64,000 bases of DNA from Caulobacterales bacterium (GCA_020638525.1 JACKIL010000002.1:186001-250000); one strand, 5' to 3'; shown: positions 53,952 through 62,461, counted from the first letter of the stretch. Notes: a model not told the origin generated them from the sequence alone. Translations and numbers: made by a program.

Positions 53952-54019
53952 TTTTCGTTCTCCCGTTCCGGTTCAGTCTGAACTTCAAGAAACAATTTTC
54001 TTGATCGCCAAGAAGCGAT

Positions 54020-54772
54020 TCAAGCCGAAACCAGATTATTGACGAGGGCTCCGATCCCCTCGATCTCGCAAATAACCAAGTCGCCTGGATTGCAAAAATG
54101 GACGCCTTGCGGCGTTCCAGTGAGAATCAGGTCGCCCGGCATCAATGTCAGGAACGATGAAAGGTATTCGATCAGTCCCGCCACCGATATGATCATATCG
54201 GCGGTGTTTCCTTCTTGAACCAATTTGCCGTTGACGCGAGTTTCCATCCGCAGCGCTTGAGGATTGGCGATGTCGGCGGCGTCGACGATCCACGGTCCCA
54301 ACGCGGTGGCGCCGTCGCGATTTTTCACGCGAGCGTTGGGCCGGAAATAATTTTCCAAATATTCGCGGATCGCGTAATCATTGGCGATAGAGTACCCCAT
54401 TACGCAATCGAGCGCTTTCGCTTCTTTCACTTTGCGCGCGGGTTTGCCGATAACAACGACCAGTTCGCATTCGGGATGCATCTGATCGGCGTCCGGGGGG
54501 CGAAGCGTATTGCCATTATGGCCGACAAAAGCGTTGCCGCCCTTTTGAAAGATTAGCGGCGATTGCATTTTCGGTGAAAAGCCAAGCTCCTTGTTGTGAT
54601 CTGCATAATTCAGGCCCAAAGCGTAGACTGACGCCCCAGGCGTCAAGGGCGGCAACCACTGCGCCGAAGCGGCGGGGATCACTTCGCCATGCGCTAGTGT
54701 GAGGAAAGAGCCGTCGCCGGCCGCTGTCGCCCAAATGTCGCGCCCCTGATGAAAGATGCGCGCGCGCCTCAT
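54020..54772 (-). CDS. hpaG2: FAH-family isomerase/decarboxylase, HpaG C-terminal-type
   Basis: A 250-aa fumarylacetoacetate-hydrolase-fold enzyme. YALGLNYADHNKELGFSPKM, then PECELVVVIGKPARKVKEAK and SIANDYAIREYLENYF, matches the catalytic half of HpaG/HpcE with the acidic metal site E-x-E (CELVVVIG) seen as part of it. It acts on 5-oxo-pent-3-ene-1,2,5-tricarboxylate (decarboxylation) or the derived diene (isomerisation). ATG overlaps the partner gene's stop. The partner encodes the other half as a separate protein. Confidence 0.85.
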   Translation of the reverse strand: MRRARIFHQGRDIWATAAGDGSFLTLAHGEVIPAASAQWLPPLTPGASVYALGLNYADHNKELGFSPKMQSPLIFQKGGNAFVGHNGNTLRPPDADQMHPECELVVVIGKPARKVKEAKALDCVMGYSIANDYAIREYLENYFRPNARVKNRDGATALGPWIVDAADIANPQALRMETRVNGKLVQEGNTADMIISVAGLIEYLSSFLTLMPGDLILTGTPQGVHFCNPGDLVICEIEGIGALVNNLVSA

Positions 54773-55398
54773 AGCGCATTTTCCGTTGCAATGAGTGTGG
54801 TGAGTTGCGCCATTCCGTGCGCAGTTACGCGAATCCTTTGACCCAGACGGGCTCTAGGGGCGTCGCCTGGCAGCCCCACCAAAATCAGGTCTCCCGCACG
54901 CAAAGTCATGAATTGCGAAAGGTCAGCGATCAACTGCGCAGGAGATCGCACCAGACGAGAGAGCTTCCAACAATGAACATCAAGATCGTCAATAGCGGTC
55001 ACGATTTCATCTGGAATTCCGACCGCACCCGTCGCTCCGAGAGGAAGAAAACCGTCGCGAGCGATATTTGCGACCGGCGGGCGATAGTAGCTCTCGAAGG
55101 GAATTGCAACGTCAAGGGCAAGGCCGGCGCTCGCGACATGATGCATCGCTTTTCCCGCTTCGACTCTGGACGCATCTCGTCCGATTGTCAGCGCCACAGT
55201 CGCCGCAAGTTTGAGCTCGCTCTCGTCTTTCGGCAATGGAATGGCTGCGCCGAAGGTCGTGGCGCACATACGAGGCTTAATATAAACAATGGGCGACAAC
55301 GGCGGGGCGTTGTAAGGGGCGGCGGAGAAGGATGTGCGTAATCGCTCAATTTCTTCCGCGTCGTTGAGCGCCACGCCGTAGATCGTCCCCACAATCAT
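54769..55398 (-). CDS. hpaG1: FAH-family protein, HpaG N-terminal-type
   Basis: A 209-aa FAH-fold protein matching the first repeat of the tandem HpaG/HpcE polypeptide: MIVGTIYGVALNDAEEIERL, then VYIKPRMCATTFGAAIPLPK and GLALDVAIPFESYYRPP. It ends with GDLILVGLPGDAPRARLGQR. In E. coli the two halves are fused; here they are separate genes overlapping by 4 bases. This supports the homoprotocatechuate assignment more strongly than any single gene. Confidence 0.83.
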   Translation of the reverse strand: MIVGTIYGVALNDAEEIERLRTSFSAAPYNAPPLSPIVYIKPRMCATTFGAAIPLPKDESELKLAATVALTIGRDASRVEAGKAMHHVASAGLALDVAIPFESYYRPPVANIARDGFLPLGATGAVGIPDEIVTAIDDLDVHCWKLSRLVRSPAQLIADLSQFMTLRAGDLILVGLPGDAPRARLGQRIRVTAHGMAQLTTLIATENAL

Positions 55399-55406
55399 AA
55401 TAGCGT

Positions 55407-56915
55407 TCAGACTCCCATTCGTTGAATCTTGTGCGTGCCGTACGCCAGAGCGACATTTTTCGTTTCCATGTAGAAGTCAAAGCTCCAGTCGCCGCCGTCG
55501 CGCCCGATGCCACTGGCTTTCATTCCGCCGAACGGTGTTGCGAGATGGCGCACATTCTCACTATTGACCCAAACCATGCCCGCTTCAAATGCGTTTGCAA
55601 CACGAAGCGCGCGTCCGACGTCCGCAGTCCAAAGATATGCCGCGAGGCCGTACTTTACATCATTCGCCTGTGCGATGGCGTCGGCCTCATCCTCAAACGA
55701 ATAAGCGGTCAGCACTGGACCGAATATTTCCTCCTGCGCGATCCGCATAGACTGCCGAGCGCCGGTGAAGAGCGTCGGCTGAAAGTAGTATCCGCCGTTC
55801 CCCAGCTCGTGGGGCGCGCCGCCAGCCGCAATGATCGCCCCGTCCCTGCGCGCCACGTCCATGTAGCTCGCAACCTTTTCAAAATGGCGGCGGTGAATGA
55901 GCGGGCCAACCTCTGTAGCGGGATCGAATGGGTCACCAACTTTCAGAATCTTCACGCGTTTAGCCAGTTCAGCGACAAAATCATCGTGAATCGATTGCTG
56001 CACCAAGAGTCGGGAAGACGAAGTGCATCGTTGGCCGTTCAGCGAATAGATCATGAAGATGACGGCATCGAGCGCGAGGTCCAGATCCGCATCCTCGAAT
56101 ACTACGACGGGGTTCTTGCCGCCTAATTCGAAATGCACGCGCTTCAGAGACTCCGAACCCTGCCGCATGATCGCGGAACCGGTTTTGGATTCGCCGACGA
56201 ACGCGATCGCTTTGATGTCAGGATGTTCGGTAAGTCGTTTTCCCGTGCTTTCGCCCAGCCCATTTACGGTATTTAATACGCCAGCCGGCAATCCAGCTTC
56301 ATGCGCGATCTCCACCAATAATCGAGCCGAAAAGGGCGACCACTCCGCGGGCTTGTGCACGACGGTGCATCCGGAAGCCAGCGCAGGCGCAATCTTCCAG
56401 GTGGACAGCATGAACGGCGTATTCCAGGGGGTAATCACAGCCACCGGACCGATCGGATGGCGGATCGTGTAGTTCAAATGGTCTTGGGTCGGCAGAGATT
56501 TGCCGTCTGATGCGAAGGGCGCCTGATCGGCGAAAAACCGAAAATTTTCCGCCCCGCGCAAGGCCGCTTTCGACATGAAACGCCAAGCCTGCCCGGCGTC
56601 AAGACATTCCATCGCCGCGATGTCGTCTGCGCGTTCTTCAATCAAATCGGCAATGTCGTGCAAAATCTTGCGGCGCTTCGTCCCCGGCGTGGCCGCCCAT
56701 CTTTGGAAAGCCGATCTCGCCGCTTCGACGGCGGCGTCGACTTCCTTCGCGGTCGCATCGCAGGCGCCGCCAAGAATTTCGCCGGTCGCGGGTTCGAAAA
56801 CTTCAAATCTGTCGCCTTCGCCTTCGACCGCCGCTCCGTTGATGAAGTGCCCGAGAGTACGACCATCAAAGGCGTTGACGTACTCGAGCGCTCTGTTGCG
56901 CAATTCAATGCTCAT
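55407..56915 (-). CDS. hpaE: Aldehyde dehydrogenase, 5-carboxymethyl-2-hydroxymuconate-semialdehyde type
   Basis: A 502-aa NAD(P)+-dependent aldehyde dehydrogenase. RKILHDIADLIEERADDIAA, AVITPWNTPFMLSTWKIAPA, HFELGGKNPVVVFEDADLDL (general base Glu) and LNGQRCTSSSRLLVQ (nucleophilic Cys) are intact. The close match of its start (YVNAFDGRTLGHFINGAAVE) and its place before hpaG1-hpaG2 point to oxidation of the ring-cleavage semialdehyde. It starts 67 bases after the Rieske 4 stop. Confidence 0.87.
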   Translation of the reverse strand: MSIELRNRALEYVNAFDGRTLGHFINGAAVEGEGDRFEVFEPATGEILGGACDATAKEVDAAVEAARSAFQRWAATPGTKRRKILHDIADLIEERADDIAAMECLDAGQAWRFMSKAALRGAENFRFFADQAPFASDGKSLPTQDHLNYTIRHPIGPVAVITPWNTPFMLSTWKIAPALASGCTVVHKPAEWSPFSARLLVEIAHEAGLPAGVLNTVNGLGESTGKRLTEHPDIKAIAFVGESKTGSAIMRQGSESLKRVHFELGGKNPVVVFEDADLDLALDAVIFMIYSLNGQRCTSSSRLLVQQSIHDDFVAELAKRVKILKVGDPFDPATEVGPLIHRRHFEKVASYMDVARRDGAIIAAGGAPHELGNGGYYFQPTLFTGARQSMRIAQEEIFGPVLTAYSFEDEADAIAQANDVKYGLAAYLWTADVGRALRVANAFEAGMVWVNSENVRHLATPFGGMKASGIGRDGGDWSFDFYMETKNVALAYGTHKIQRMGV

Positions 56916-56982
56916 TTAAGAAAACACTCTCTTCTGTTGACGCCCGCCGGTTTCCGCTCGCTTCATCTTGCAAACGGTCTAT

Positions 56983-58011
56983 TCACCCCGCTGCGCTCTC
57001 CTGCTCGTTCCTGATCAAACGCGCGAGTTCGCGCCGGGCCCGAACTGACGCTTCGTCCATAGGCAAAAGCGCCGGATCGAGCTCAAACAGATTGACGCCG
57101 CCCATGCGTTCTTGCACTGCTCGAATCATCGGCTCATCCTCATTCTCAAAGGCGTTCGAGAATCCGGCGAGAATTGCGTCGTCCACCCGCTGGTCGTCTT
57201 TCGCCAATAATCTCGCCGCGGCCCAGAAATAATGGGTGCTGAATTCGGTTTCGGGCGTCAATAGGTGAACTTGCGGGATGGCGCAGTCCCGCCTTTCTCC
57301 GGAATCAAGCTCGCGCATTCCAACATCAAGGTACATGTTCGCCGGCGCTCGCCAGAAATTATTGGCGCGGCCGTCGATTCGCCGAACGTCCGGCATCAGC
57401 AACCGGAAGAGCGGCGTATTGTCCTGATCTGGCATTTCGTGGATTGCGCCGATCGTGTCGCCTTCAACAAGGCAGCTATACTTAATCGTCGATGCGACGC
57501 CCTCAGGCATGATGAACGGGTGCAAGAATTCGGCGTGGCTTAAATCGAGCAGATTGTCAGTCACCAGCTCATAATTAGCGCGCACGTGAAGCGACCCGTG
57601 CAAGGTCTTGTGTTCGTTATCGGTGAGAAAGTCGTAGGCAGGCGGACGCGAACCGCCCGCCAATTCTTTATCCCCCATCCATATCCAAATCATGCCGTTC
57701 TGCGTGAGCAGCGGATATGTCCGCACACTGAGCGATGAGGGTCGGGCGCCCTTTCCGTGAGGATTACGGACACACGCGCCTCCTTTGTCAAATACCAATC
57801 CGTGGTAGGGACAGCGGATCGCGTCCCCTTCGACTTTGCCGAGACTGAGCGGGGCAAATCGGTGCGGGCAGCGGTCGGCCAAGGCGACCGCGGCACCGGT
57901 CGAATCACGAAACAACACGACGGGCTCGTTGAGGAAGGTTCGGGCGATCGGGTCCCCGGACAAATCCTCTTCCCAACCCGCCGCGTACCAAGCGTTTTTG
58001 AGAAATGTCAT
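56983..58011 (-). CDS. Rieske oxygenase, VanA-like (no. 4)
   Basis: A 342-aa oxygenase component. Rieske ligands C48-P-H50 (RCPHRFAPLSLG) and C67-P-Y-H70 (RCPYHGLVFD); mononuclear iron D-x2-H-x4-H in LLDLSHAEFLH. It begins MTFLKNAWYAAGWEEDL, the usual VanA start, so ATG 58011 is preferred over an upstream in-frame codon at 58044. It heads the operon Rieske 4, hpaE, hpaG1, hpaG2, Rieske 3, cupin, with operator D at its promoter. Confidence 0.9.
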   Translation of the reverse strand: MTFLKNAWYAAGWEEDLSGDPIARTFLNEPVVLFRDSTGAAVALADRCPHRFAPLSLGKVEGDAIRCPYHGLVFDKGGACVRNPHGKGARPSSLSVRTYPLLTQNGMIWIWMGDKELAGGSRPPAYDFLTDNEHKTLHGSLHVRANYELVTDNLLDLSHAEFLHPFIMPEGVASTIKYSCLVEGDTIGAIHEMPDQDNTPLFRLLMPDVRRIDGRANNFWRAPANMYLDVGMRELDSGERRDCAIPQVHLLTPETEFSTHYFWAAARLLAKDDQRVDDAILAGFSNAFENEDEPMIRAVQERMGGVNLFELDPALLPMDEASVRARRELARLIRNEQESAAG

Positions 58012-58050
58012 TCGACTTCTCCAGCTGACGCAGCCGCGCCTCAAGCGCTA

Positions 58051-58081
58051 AATACCATACACGGCGTTTTGTAATGGTCAA
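58051..58081 (-). promoter_or_regulatory. Promoter with pathway operator, site D (Rieske 4 operon)
   Basis: Operator 58051-58075: arms AATACCATAC and GTTTTGTAAT around a 5-base spacer, identical to site C at 20 of 25 positions. Minus-strand promoter: TTGACC (complement of 58076-58081), 16 bases, TATGGT (complement of 58054-58059). Boxes and operator have the same geometry as at site C. The start codon follows 40 bases downstream. Confidence 0.7.
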
Positions 58082-58102
58082 TTATGGGCTTTTGCGCAGC
58101 GG

Positions 58103-59101
58103 CTAATAACCGGCCGCGACGCAGCGGATGGTCTGGGTTCCCAAGCCCTCGATCGATCCGACCATCAAGTCGCCATCCCGCAGGAACCGATTGTAATGCG
58201 TGCCATTGCCGGCTGGCGAGCCTGTGCAGATGATGTCGCCCGGCAAAAGCCAAGCATACCGCGAAATATGCTCAATCTGGCGAGCGATATTGAACATCAT
58301 GTCGCCGGTCGTCTCATCCTGCATCATCTTGCCGGACACGCTTAGGTTTATCTTCAAGTCATAAGGATTGGGAACGAATTGCGCGGGGACAAGATAAGGA
58401 CCGAATGGGAGAAAACCGGGCTGCCCTTTGGCGCGCAGCCAGTCAGTTCCGAGCTGCTTGTAATCGGTGCGTGCGATCAGATCGCGAGCGCTAATATCAT
58501 TCACGATGCTGTAACCCGCCACGAAATCCATCGCTTCCGCACGAGAAATATTGAGGCCCTTTTTTCCGATAATTACCGCGAGTTCCAACTCCCAGTCAGG
58601 CTTTGTCGTATTACTCGGCAGCAAGAGAGGATCATTCGGGCCGGCGATCGCCGATACCGGTTTGGTGAATGCGTATGGTTCACCGTTCGCCAGCCGTTCG
58701 TCCATCATGTCTTCCGCCCATTTGCGGAGTTCGTCTCGCGTTAGTCCTTCGGGCCCGACTCCTGTGTCCATGGTGAGATGGACTACATGGGTTCGGTAAT
58801 TTGCGCCGGTGCAGAATATCTGACGCGCTTCCTCAACCGGCGCGTGAAGGGTTACGTCCTTGGCGCGTCGCCATGTCAGGGTTTCACGCCCGCATGCGCG
58901 CTCACAAAACGTATCTAGCGCCGGAAGCGCGGCATCCCACCGCTGGACTAGCTGAAAGACGCTCATGCCTGGTTCTATGGGTCCAAAGGGCTCGCCCCCC
59001 AGAACTAGGTCGAGCGAAATAATGTTGTCGTCAATTACGATCCCCGCCGTTTTCGGTTGGTCCGCAGATGAAAATGTGGCGAGTGCGTATTTTCGTGACA
59101 T
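58103..59101 (-). CDS. Fumarylacetoacetate hydrolase family protein
   Basis: A 332-aa single-domain FAH enzyme, larger than the HpaG-like halves, with its own N-terminal domain (MSRKYALATFSSADQPKTAG). The catalytic domain shows QIFCTGANYRTHVVHL, WELELAVIIGKKGLNISRAE and GYSIVNDISARDLIARTD, ending GDIICTGSPAGNGTHYNR. It could hydrolyse an acylpyruvate or act as a third isomerase/hydratase in the route. It lies 14 bases downstream of the binding-protein-fold gene. Confidence 0.84.
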   Translation of the reverse strand: MSRKYALATFSSADQPKTAGIVIDDNIISLDLVLGGEPFGPIEPGMSVFQLVQRWDAALPALDTFCERACGRETLTWRRAKDVTLHAPVEEARQIFCTGANYRTHVVHLTMDTGVGPEGLTRDELRKWAEDMMDERLANGEPYAFTKPVSAIAGPNDPLLLPSNTTKPDWELELAVIIGKKGLNISRAEAMDFVAGYSIVNDISARDLIARTDYKQLGTDWLRAKGQPGFLPFGPYLVPAQFVPNPYDLKINLSVSGKMMQDETTGDMMFNIARQIEHISRYAWLLPGDIICTGSPAGNGTHYNRFLRDGDLMVGSIEGLGTQTIRCVAAGY

Positions 59102-59115
59102 CAGAAATTCTCCAG

Positions 59116-60000
59116 TTAATCCGCGTCGTCGTCGTCAGCCTGAAGGGCCAATGCTTGGTCAAGCAGCGTCAGATCGACAAGGTCATCATAGCGATCAGAA
59201 CTTCCTGGCCGACCAACATCTCGACGATGTTCGGTGAGCAGTTCCACACCGCGGCGGTCCGGCGTCAACGACTTGCCGAGGGCCGAGACCATCGATCGCG
59301 CCGCCATTTCGGGCATCGAGTTCGCGACGAGTCGGCTGATCACCGCTTCGCGATCGGCGCTGGCGACGTTAAGCGCATGATTGCACGCCGCGAGGTAACG
59401 CACGATTTCCTCAAGTTTCGCACGCGCAATATCGGTACGCATGATGACGCCCTGGCCGGCGAAATCCGAATAACGCTGATTGACATTGGCGACGAGGCGC
59501 AGCCCGTTCGATTGCGCCATTTGAGTGAATGGCGGTCCTAATGTCGCCGCATCGCCCTTCCCTTCAATCAGCGCCTGAAGCCGCTGCCTGACGCCGCCCG
59601 CCTCCTCGACCGCGCAACTATGGAAATCAACGCCGGCGTCTAGCAACAGCTTGTGAAGCGCGACGACATGGCCGTTGTCGGCAGAGTCGACAAGCAGGCG
59701 GGCGCCGGCAAGAGACGAAATTTCAGGGAATTCTTTCCTCGCCACGAGATCGATCGTCAGCGATTCTTCGAATTGCGCGACGATACGCATCGCCTCGCCG
59801 CCCGCTCGGCGCCTCCACATGATAACGTTGTCCATTGAGGTCACGGCAAAATCAGATGTGCAATCTCGCAATGCCGTGAATTGTTGGTCTGATGAGCCGG
59901 TCAACTGAGCATTAATGACTACTCCACTTCTCGAGTACGCATCATCCGACCGCAATAAGCTGTTGAGTATCGGTTCCACGAACCAAATCGCATTGAGCAT
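59116..60000 (-). CDS. NMT1/SsuA-type substrate-binding-fold protein without signal peptide
   Basis: A 294-aa protein with the two-lobed NMT1/ThiY fold: VINAQLTGSSDQQFTALRDC, then DFAVTSMDNVIMWRRRAGGE and LVDSADNGHVVALHKLLLDA. It has no signal peptide, and an in-frame TGA lies immediately before ATG 60000, so none was missed upstream. No ABC permease or ATPase genes are nearby. It may thus be a cytosolic enzyme; 4,5-dihydroxyphthalate decarboxylase is a family precedent. The last 40 residues are polar and acidic. Confidence 0.7.
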   Translation of the reverse strand: MLNAIWFVEPILNSLLRSDDAYSRSGVVINAQLTGSSDQQFTALRDCTSDFAVTSMDNVIMWRRRAGGEAMRIVAQFEESLTIDLVARKEFPEISSLAGARLLVDSADNGHVVALHKLLLDAGVDFHSCAVEEAGGVRQRLQALIEGKGDAATLGPPFTQMAQSNGLRLVANVNQRYSDFAGQGVIMRTDIARAKLEEIVRYLAACNHALNVASADREAVISRLVANSMPEMAARSMVSALGKSLTPDRRGVELLTEHRRDVGRPGSSDRYDDLVDLTLLDQALALQADDDDAD

Positions 60001-60276
60001 TCAACGACCTGTTACTGAGACGACCGGATTTATCAACCGGCCGGCAATTTTTCGAAGGCGATCCGACGATATCAAATTGGGTTGCCCGTCATTTGGCCCT
60101 GCGCCGCACCAACGCCCAATTAGTGAAATTCGGTAAAGTCGCCGCAATCTAGACGCCATCGCGACACCACTCAATGCGCTCGATTTTGGATTGGAACGGC
60201 AATTTAAGATACCCTCGCGCTTTTGATTTGATGATGTCCCGAATTCCCCTGTGAATTGCGATGCGGTAGGAGAGAC
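60001..60276. other. Intergenic region without recognised gene
   Basis: 276 bases between the binding-protein-fold gene and the sulfatase remnant. It must hold the promoter for the FAH/binding-protein operon on the minus strand, but no clear -35/-10 pair and no pathway operator were seen. Confidence 0.4.
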
Positions 60277-61194
60277 TTATTTTTTGAGCAGGTCGGCTCT
60301 AATGTTATTTTCCCGTGCGTATTTTTCCCATTCAGCGACGAGCTCAGTGAGAATTTGCGGCCGGCTGAGCGCGAGATCGCTGACTTCGGAACGATCATTT
60401 CGAAGGTTGAATAATTGCCAGCTCGGCGTTCCGCCGCCAAGGCCTCTCACAGTGGCGCTTGAATACACCGCCTTCCAGCCGTCGGCGCGGATAATCATCC
60501 GACGTCCGTTAAATTCCATCGCAATGAAGTCGTCCCCGGCGCGCACCGCACCCTCGCGACCTGAGAGCAATGCGCTCCATGAGCGGGCTCCGCCCGCATT
60601 ATTCGACGCCTTGGGTCGCAGGCCCGCCAAATCGAGGAGGGTTGGAAATATGTCCCGCACGGACAATAGCGCATCGCTTGATTGCGCATGAACGATCCCA
60701 GGTCCGCGCACAAAGGCGGCCGACTTAATACCGCCTTCATTGGTATAACCCTTGTACAGCCTGAAGGGCGCCATTGCGGCTTGCGCCCATTGCGGGCCAT
60801 AAACGATGAAACTGTCTTGCGCGCCAATTGCGGAAGGATTTGAATTCGCCTTGTCAAAATCCGCCAGCAGGTCCGGTCCGACGCCCATTCCCGCAAATAT
60901 CCTGCGCACCTCTGACCAGTCTGATCCGCTGGCGCCATTGTCGGACATGAATAATATGACCGTCTCCTCGAGCGTCCCCTGACTGGTCAACTCTTCAATT
61001 ATGCGCCCGACATTACGGTCCATCTCCTCGACCATCGCCGCATAAACTTCCATTTCCCGCGCGGCGCGCTCGCGCATTTCGACGGATAATTCGTCCCACT
61101 GCTCGCCTTCGATCAGTTCGACGTCGTCGTCGCCAAAAACCATTCCCAATTCGGCCATGCGCGCCTGACGGGCGCGGCGCAAAGCGCGCGGACC
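60277..61194 (-). pseudogene. Sulfatase, C-terminal part only, cut by IS copy 2
   Basis: The frame encodes the second half of a type I sulfatase: ETVILFMSDNGASGSDWSEV, KGYTNEGGIKSAAFVRGPG (catalytic Lys region), SVRDIFPTLLDLAGLRPKA and a C-terminal strand domain. The N-terminal half with the formylglycine cysteine is missing because the IS right end (61195) interrupts it, and the reading frame continues into IS sequence. It cannot be catalytic. It is distinct from the intact sulfatase at 35.7 kb. Confidence 0.85.
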
Positions 61195-61256
61195 TGGCCT
61201 GACCCATCGAGGTGCTCCGAGCCATTTGTTAGACTCGGCGGGTTGTCGTACGGCGT

Positions 61257-62137
61257 TCATGCCGCCACGCCCTGAGCGTAAGGCGGCATGAAGGGCTTTG
61301 GCAAGATGGCTTTCGGCGCCGGCGGTTGATAACCCAGCGACGAATGCGGGCGAAACGTGTTGAAGTGCTCACGCCACCATTCGATCAGCGTTTTGGCTTC
61401 CTTCATCGTATAGAAGATTTCGCGTGCAAGCAGCTCGTCTCTGAGCTTGGAGTTGAAGCTCTCGCAATAGCCGTTCTCCCAAGGGCTTCCCGGTTCGATG
61501 TAGAGCGTCTTGACGCCAAGACTCGCCAGCCAAGCGCGCAGCGCCTTCTCGATGAACTCGGGGCCGTTATCGGAACGAATGTGATCCGGCGGGCCATGTG
61601 TGAGGAACAGATCAGCAAGCACTTCAAGAACGATCCTCGCATTGAGCCTTCGCTCCACCCGGATCGCCAGGCATTCCCGCGTGAACTCATCAATGACGCA
61701 CAGCATGCGGAACGGTTTGCCGTCATGGGTTCGATCCATGACGAAGTCGTAACTCCATACATGGTTTCGATGTTGCGGCCGCAGCCGCACGCAGGAGCCG
61801 TCATTCAGCCATAAACGCCCGCGCTTTGGTTGTTTCTGGGGAACTTTCAGCCCTTCGCGCCGCCAGATGCGGTAGACCCGCTTCTCGTTCACATGCCAGC
61901 CGTCTCGCCGGAGCAAGGCGGTGATGCGACGATAGCCATAGCGGCCGAACCGTTCGGCAAGAGCGATGATCGCTTTGGACAGCGCTTTCTCGCCCTGCCG
62001 GCCGCACGGCTTCTTGCGTTGGGTCGATCGGTGCTGACCGAGCGTCTCACAGGCCCGACGTTCCGTAACGCCAAGCCCTTCAACAACCCGGTCAACACAC
62101 GACCGGCGACGCGAAGGGCTCAGAAGTTTCCCTTGGC
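61257..62137 (-). CDS. IS3-family transposase OrfB (DDE domain), copy 2
   Basis: Mirror of OrfB in copy 1 with all three catalytic acidic residues (HVWSYDFVMD, DHIRSDNGPEF, NSKLRDELLARE). It is probably made only as an OrfAB fusion through the slippery heptamer at 62126-62132 (minus strand). The two intact copies mean that either could mobilise the cargo. Confidence 0.9.
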
Positions 62138-62395
62138 GGCCTCAGCGAGGATCAGCTTGTCGAGCGTCAGATCGGAGACCGCCTTACGAAGACGCATGTT
62201 CTCCTTCTCAAGCTCTTTCAGCCGGCGCGCCTGATCGACGCCCATGCCGCCATATTCGCGGCGCCAGCGATAATAAGTCTGTTCAGTGACGCCGATAGCC
62301 CGAACCGCCTGGCCCGTCGTCTCGCCACGACTGAGGCGGACCTCAACCTCACGCAGCTTCGCAATGATCTCTTCCGGCTTGGCTCTTTTCGCCAT
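62120..62395 (-). CDS. IS3-family transposase OrfA, copy 2
   Basis: A 91-aa product equal to OrfA of copy 1: an HTH segment (GQAVRAIGVTEQTYYRWRRE) and a zipper-like helix. The -1 slip site G-GGA-AAC is near its end, at 62126-62132 on the minus strand. Confidence 0.92.
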   Translation of the reverse strand: MAKRAKPEEIIAKLREVEVRLSRGETTGQAVRAIGVTEQTYYRWRREYGGMGVDQARRLKELEKENMRLRKAVSDLTLDKLILAEAAKGNF

Positions 62396-62461
62396 GTCTC
62401 AGCTCCTCTTTCAAAGCCAAGACTAACAGATTCATCGGACCACTATTTCAGGGGCAGTCCA

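Larger units (their letters stand above)
34388..62461. mobile_element. Composite-transposon-like structure (two inverted IS3 copies with catabolic cargo)
   Basis: Two 1,267-base IS copies in opposite orientation bracket about 25.5 kb. Their right ends face inward. The cargo is almost entirely catabolic, and the flanking genes (trbF outside left, a truncated sulfatase inside right, a CmcJ-type gene outside right) are all broken exactly at IS ends. No target duplication joins any pair of flanks, so a single clean transposition is not supported; assembly by several IS-driven rearrangements is more likely. Confidence 0.6.
61195..62461 (-). mobile_element. IS3-family insertion sequence, copy 2 (inverted)
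   Basis: Same 1,267-base length as copy 1, reading on the minus strand. The right-end sequence starts at 61195 (TGGCCTGACCC) and the left end finishes at 62461 (complement TGGACTGCCCC). Predicted products equal those of copy 1 in every frame. It interrupts a sulfatase gene on one side and a CmcJ/NvfI-type gene on the other. Flanking bases do not form a target duplication. Confidence 0.92.
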
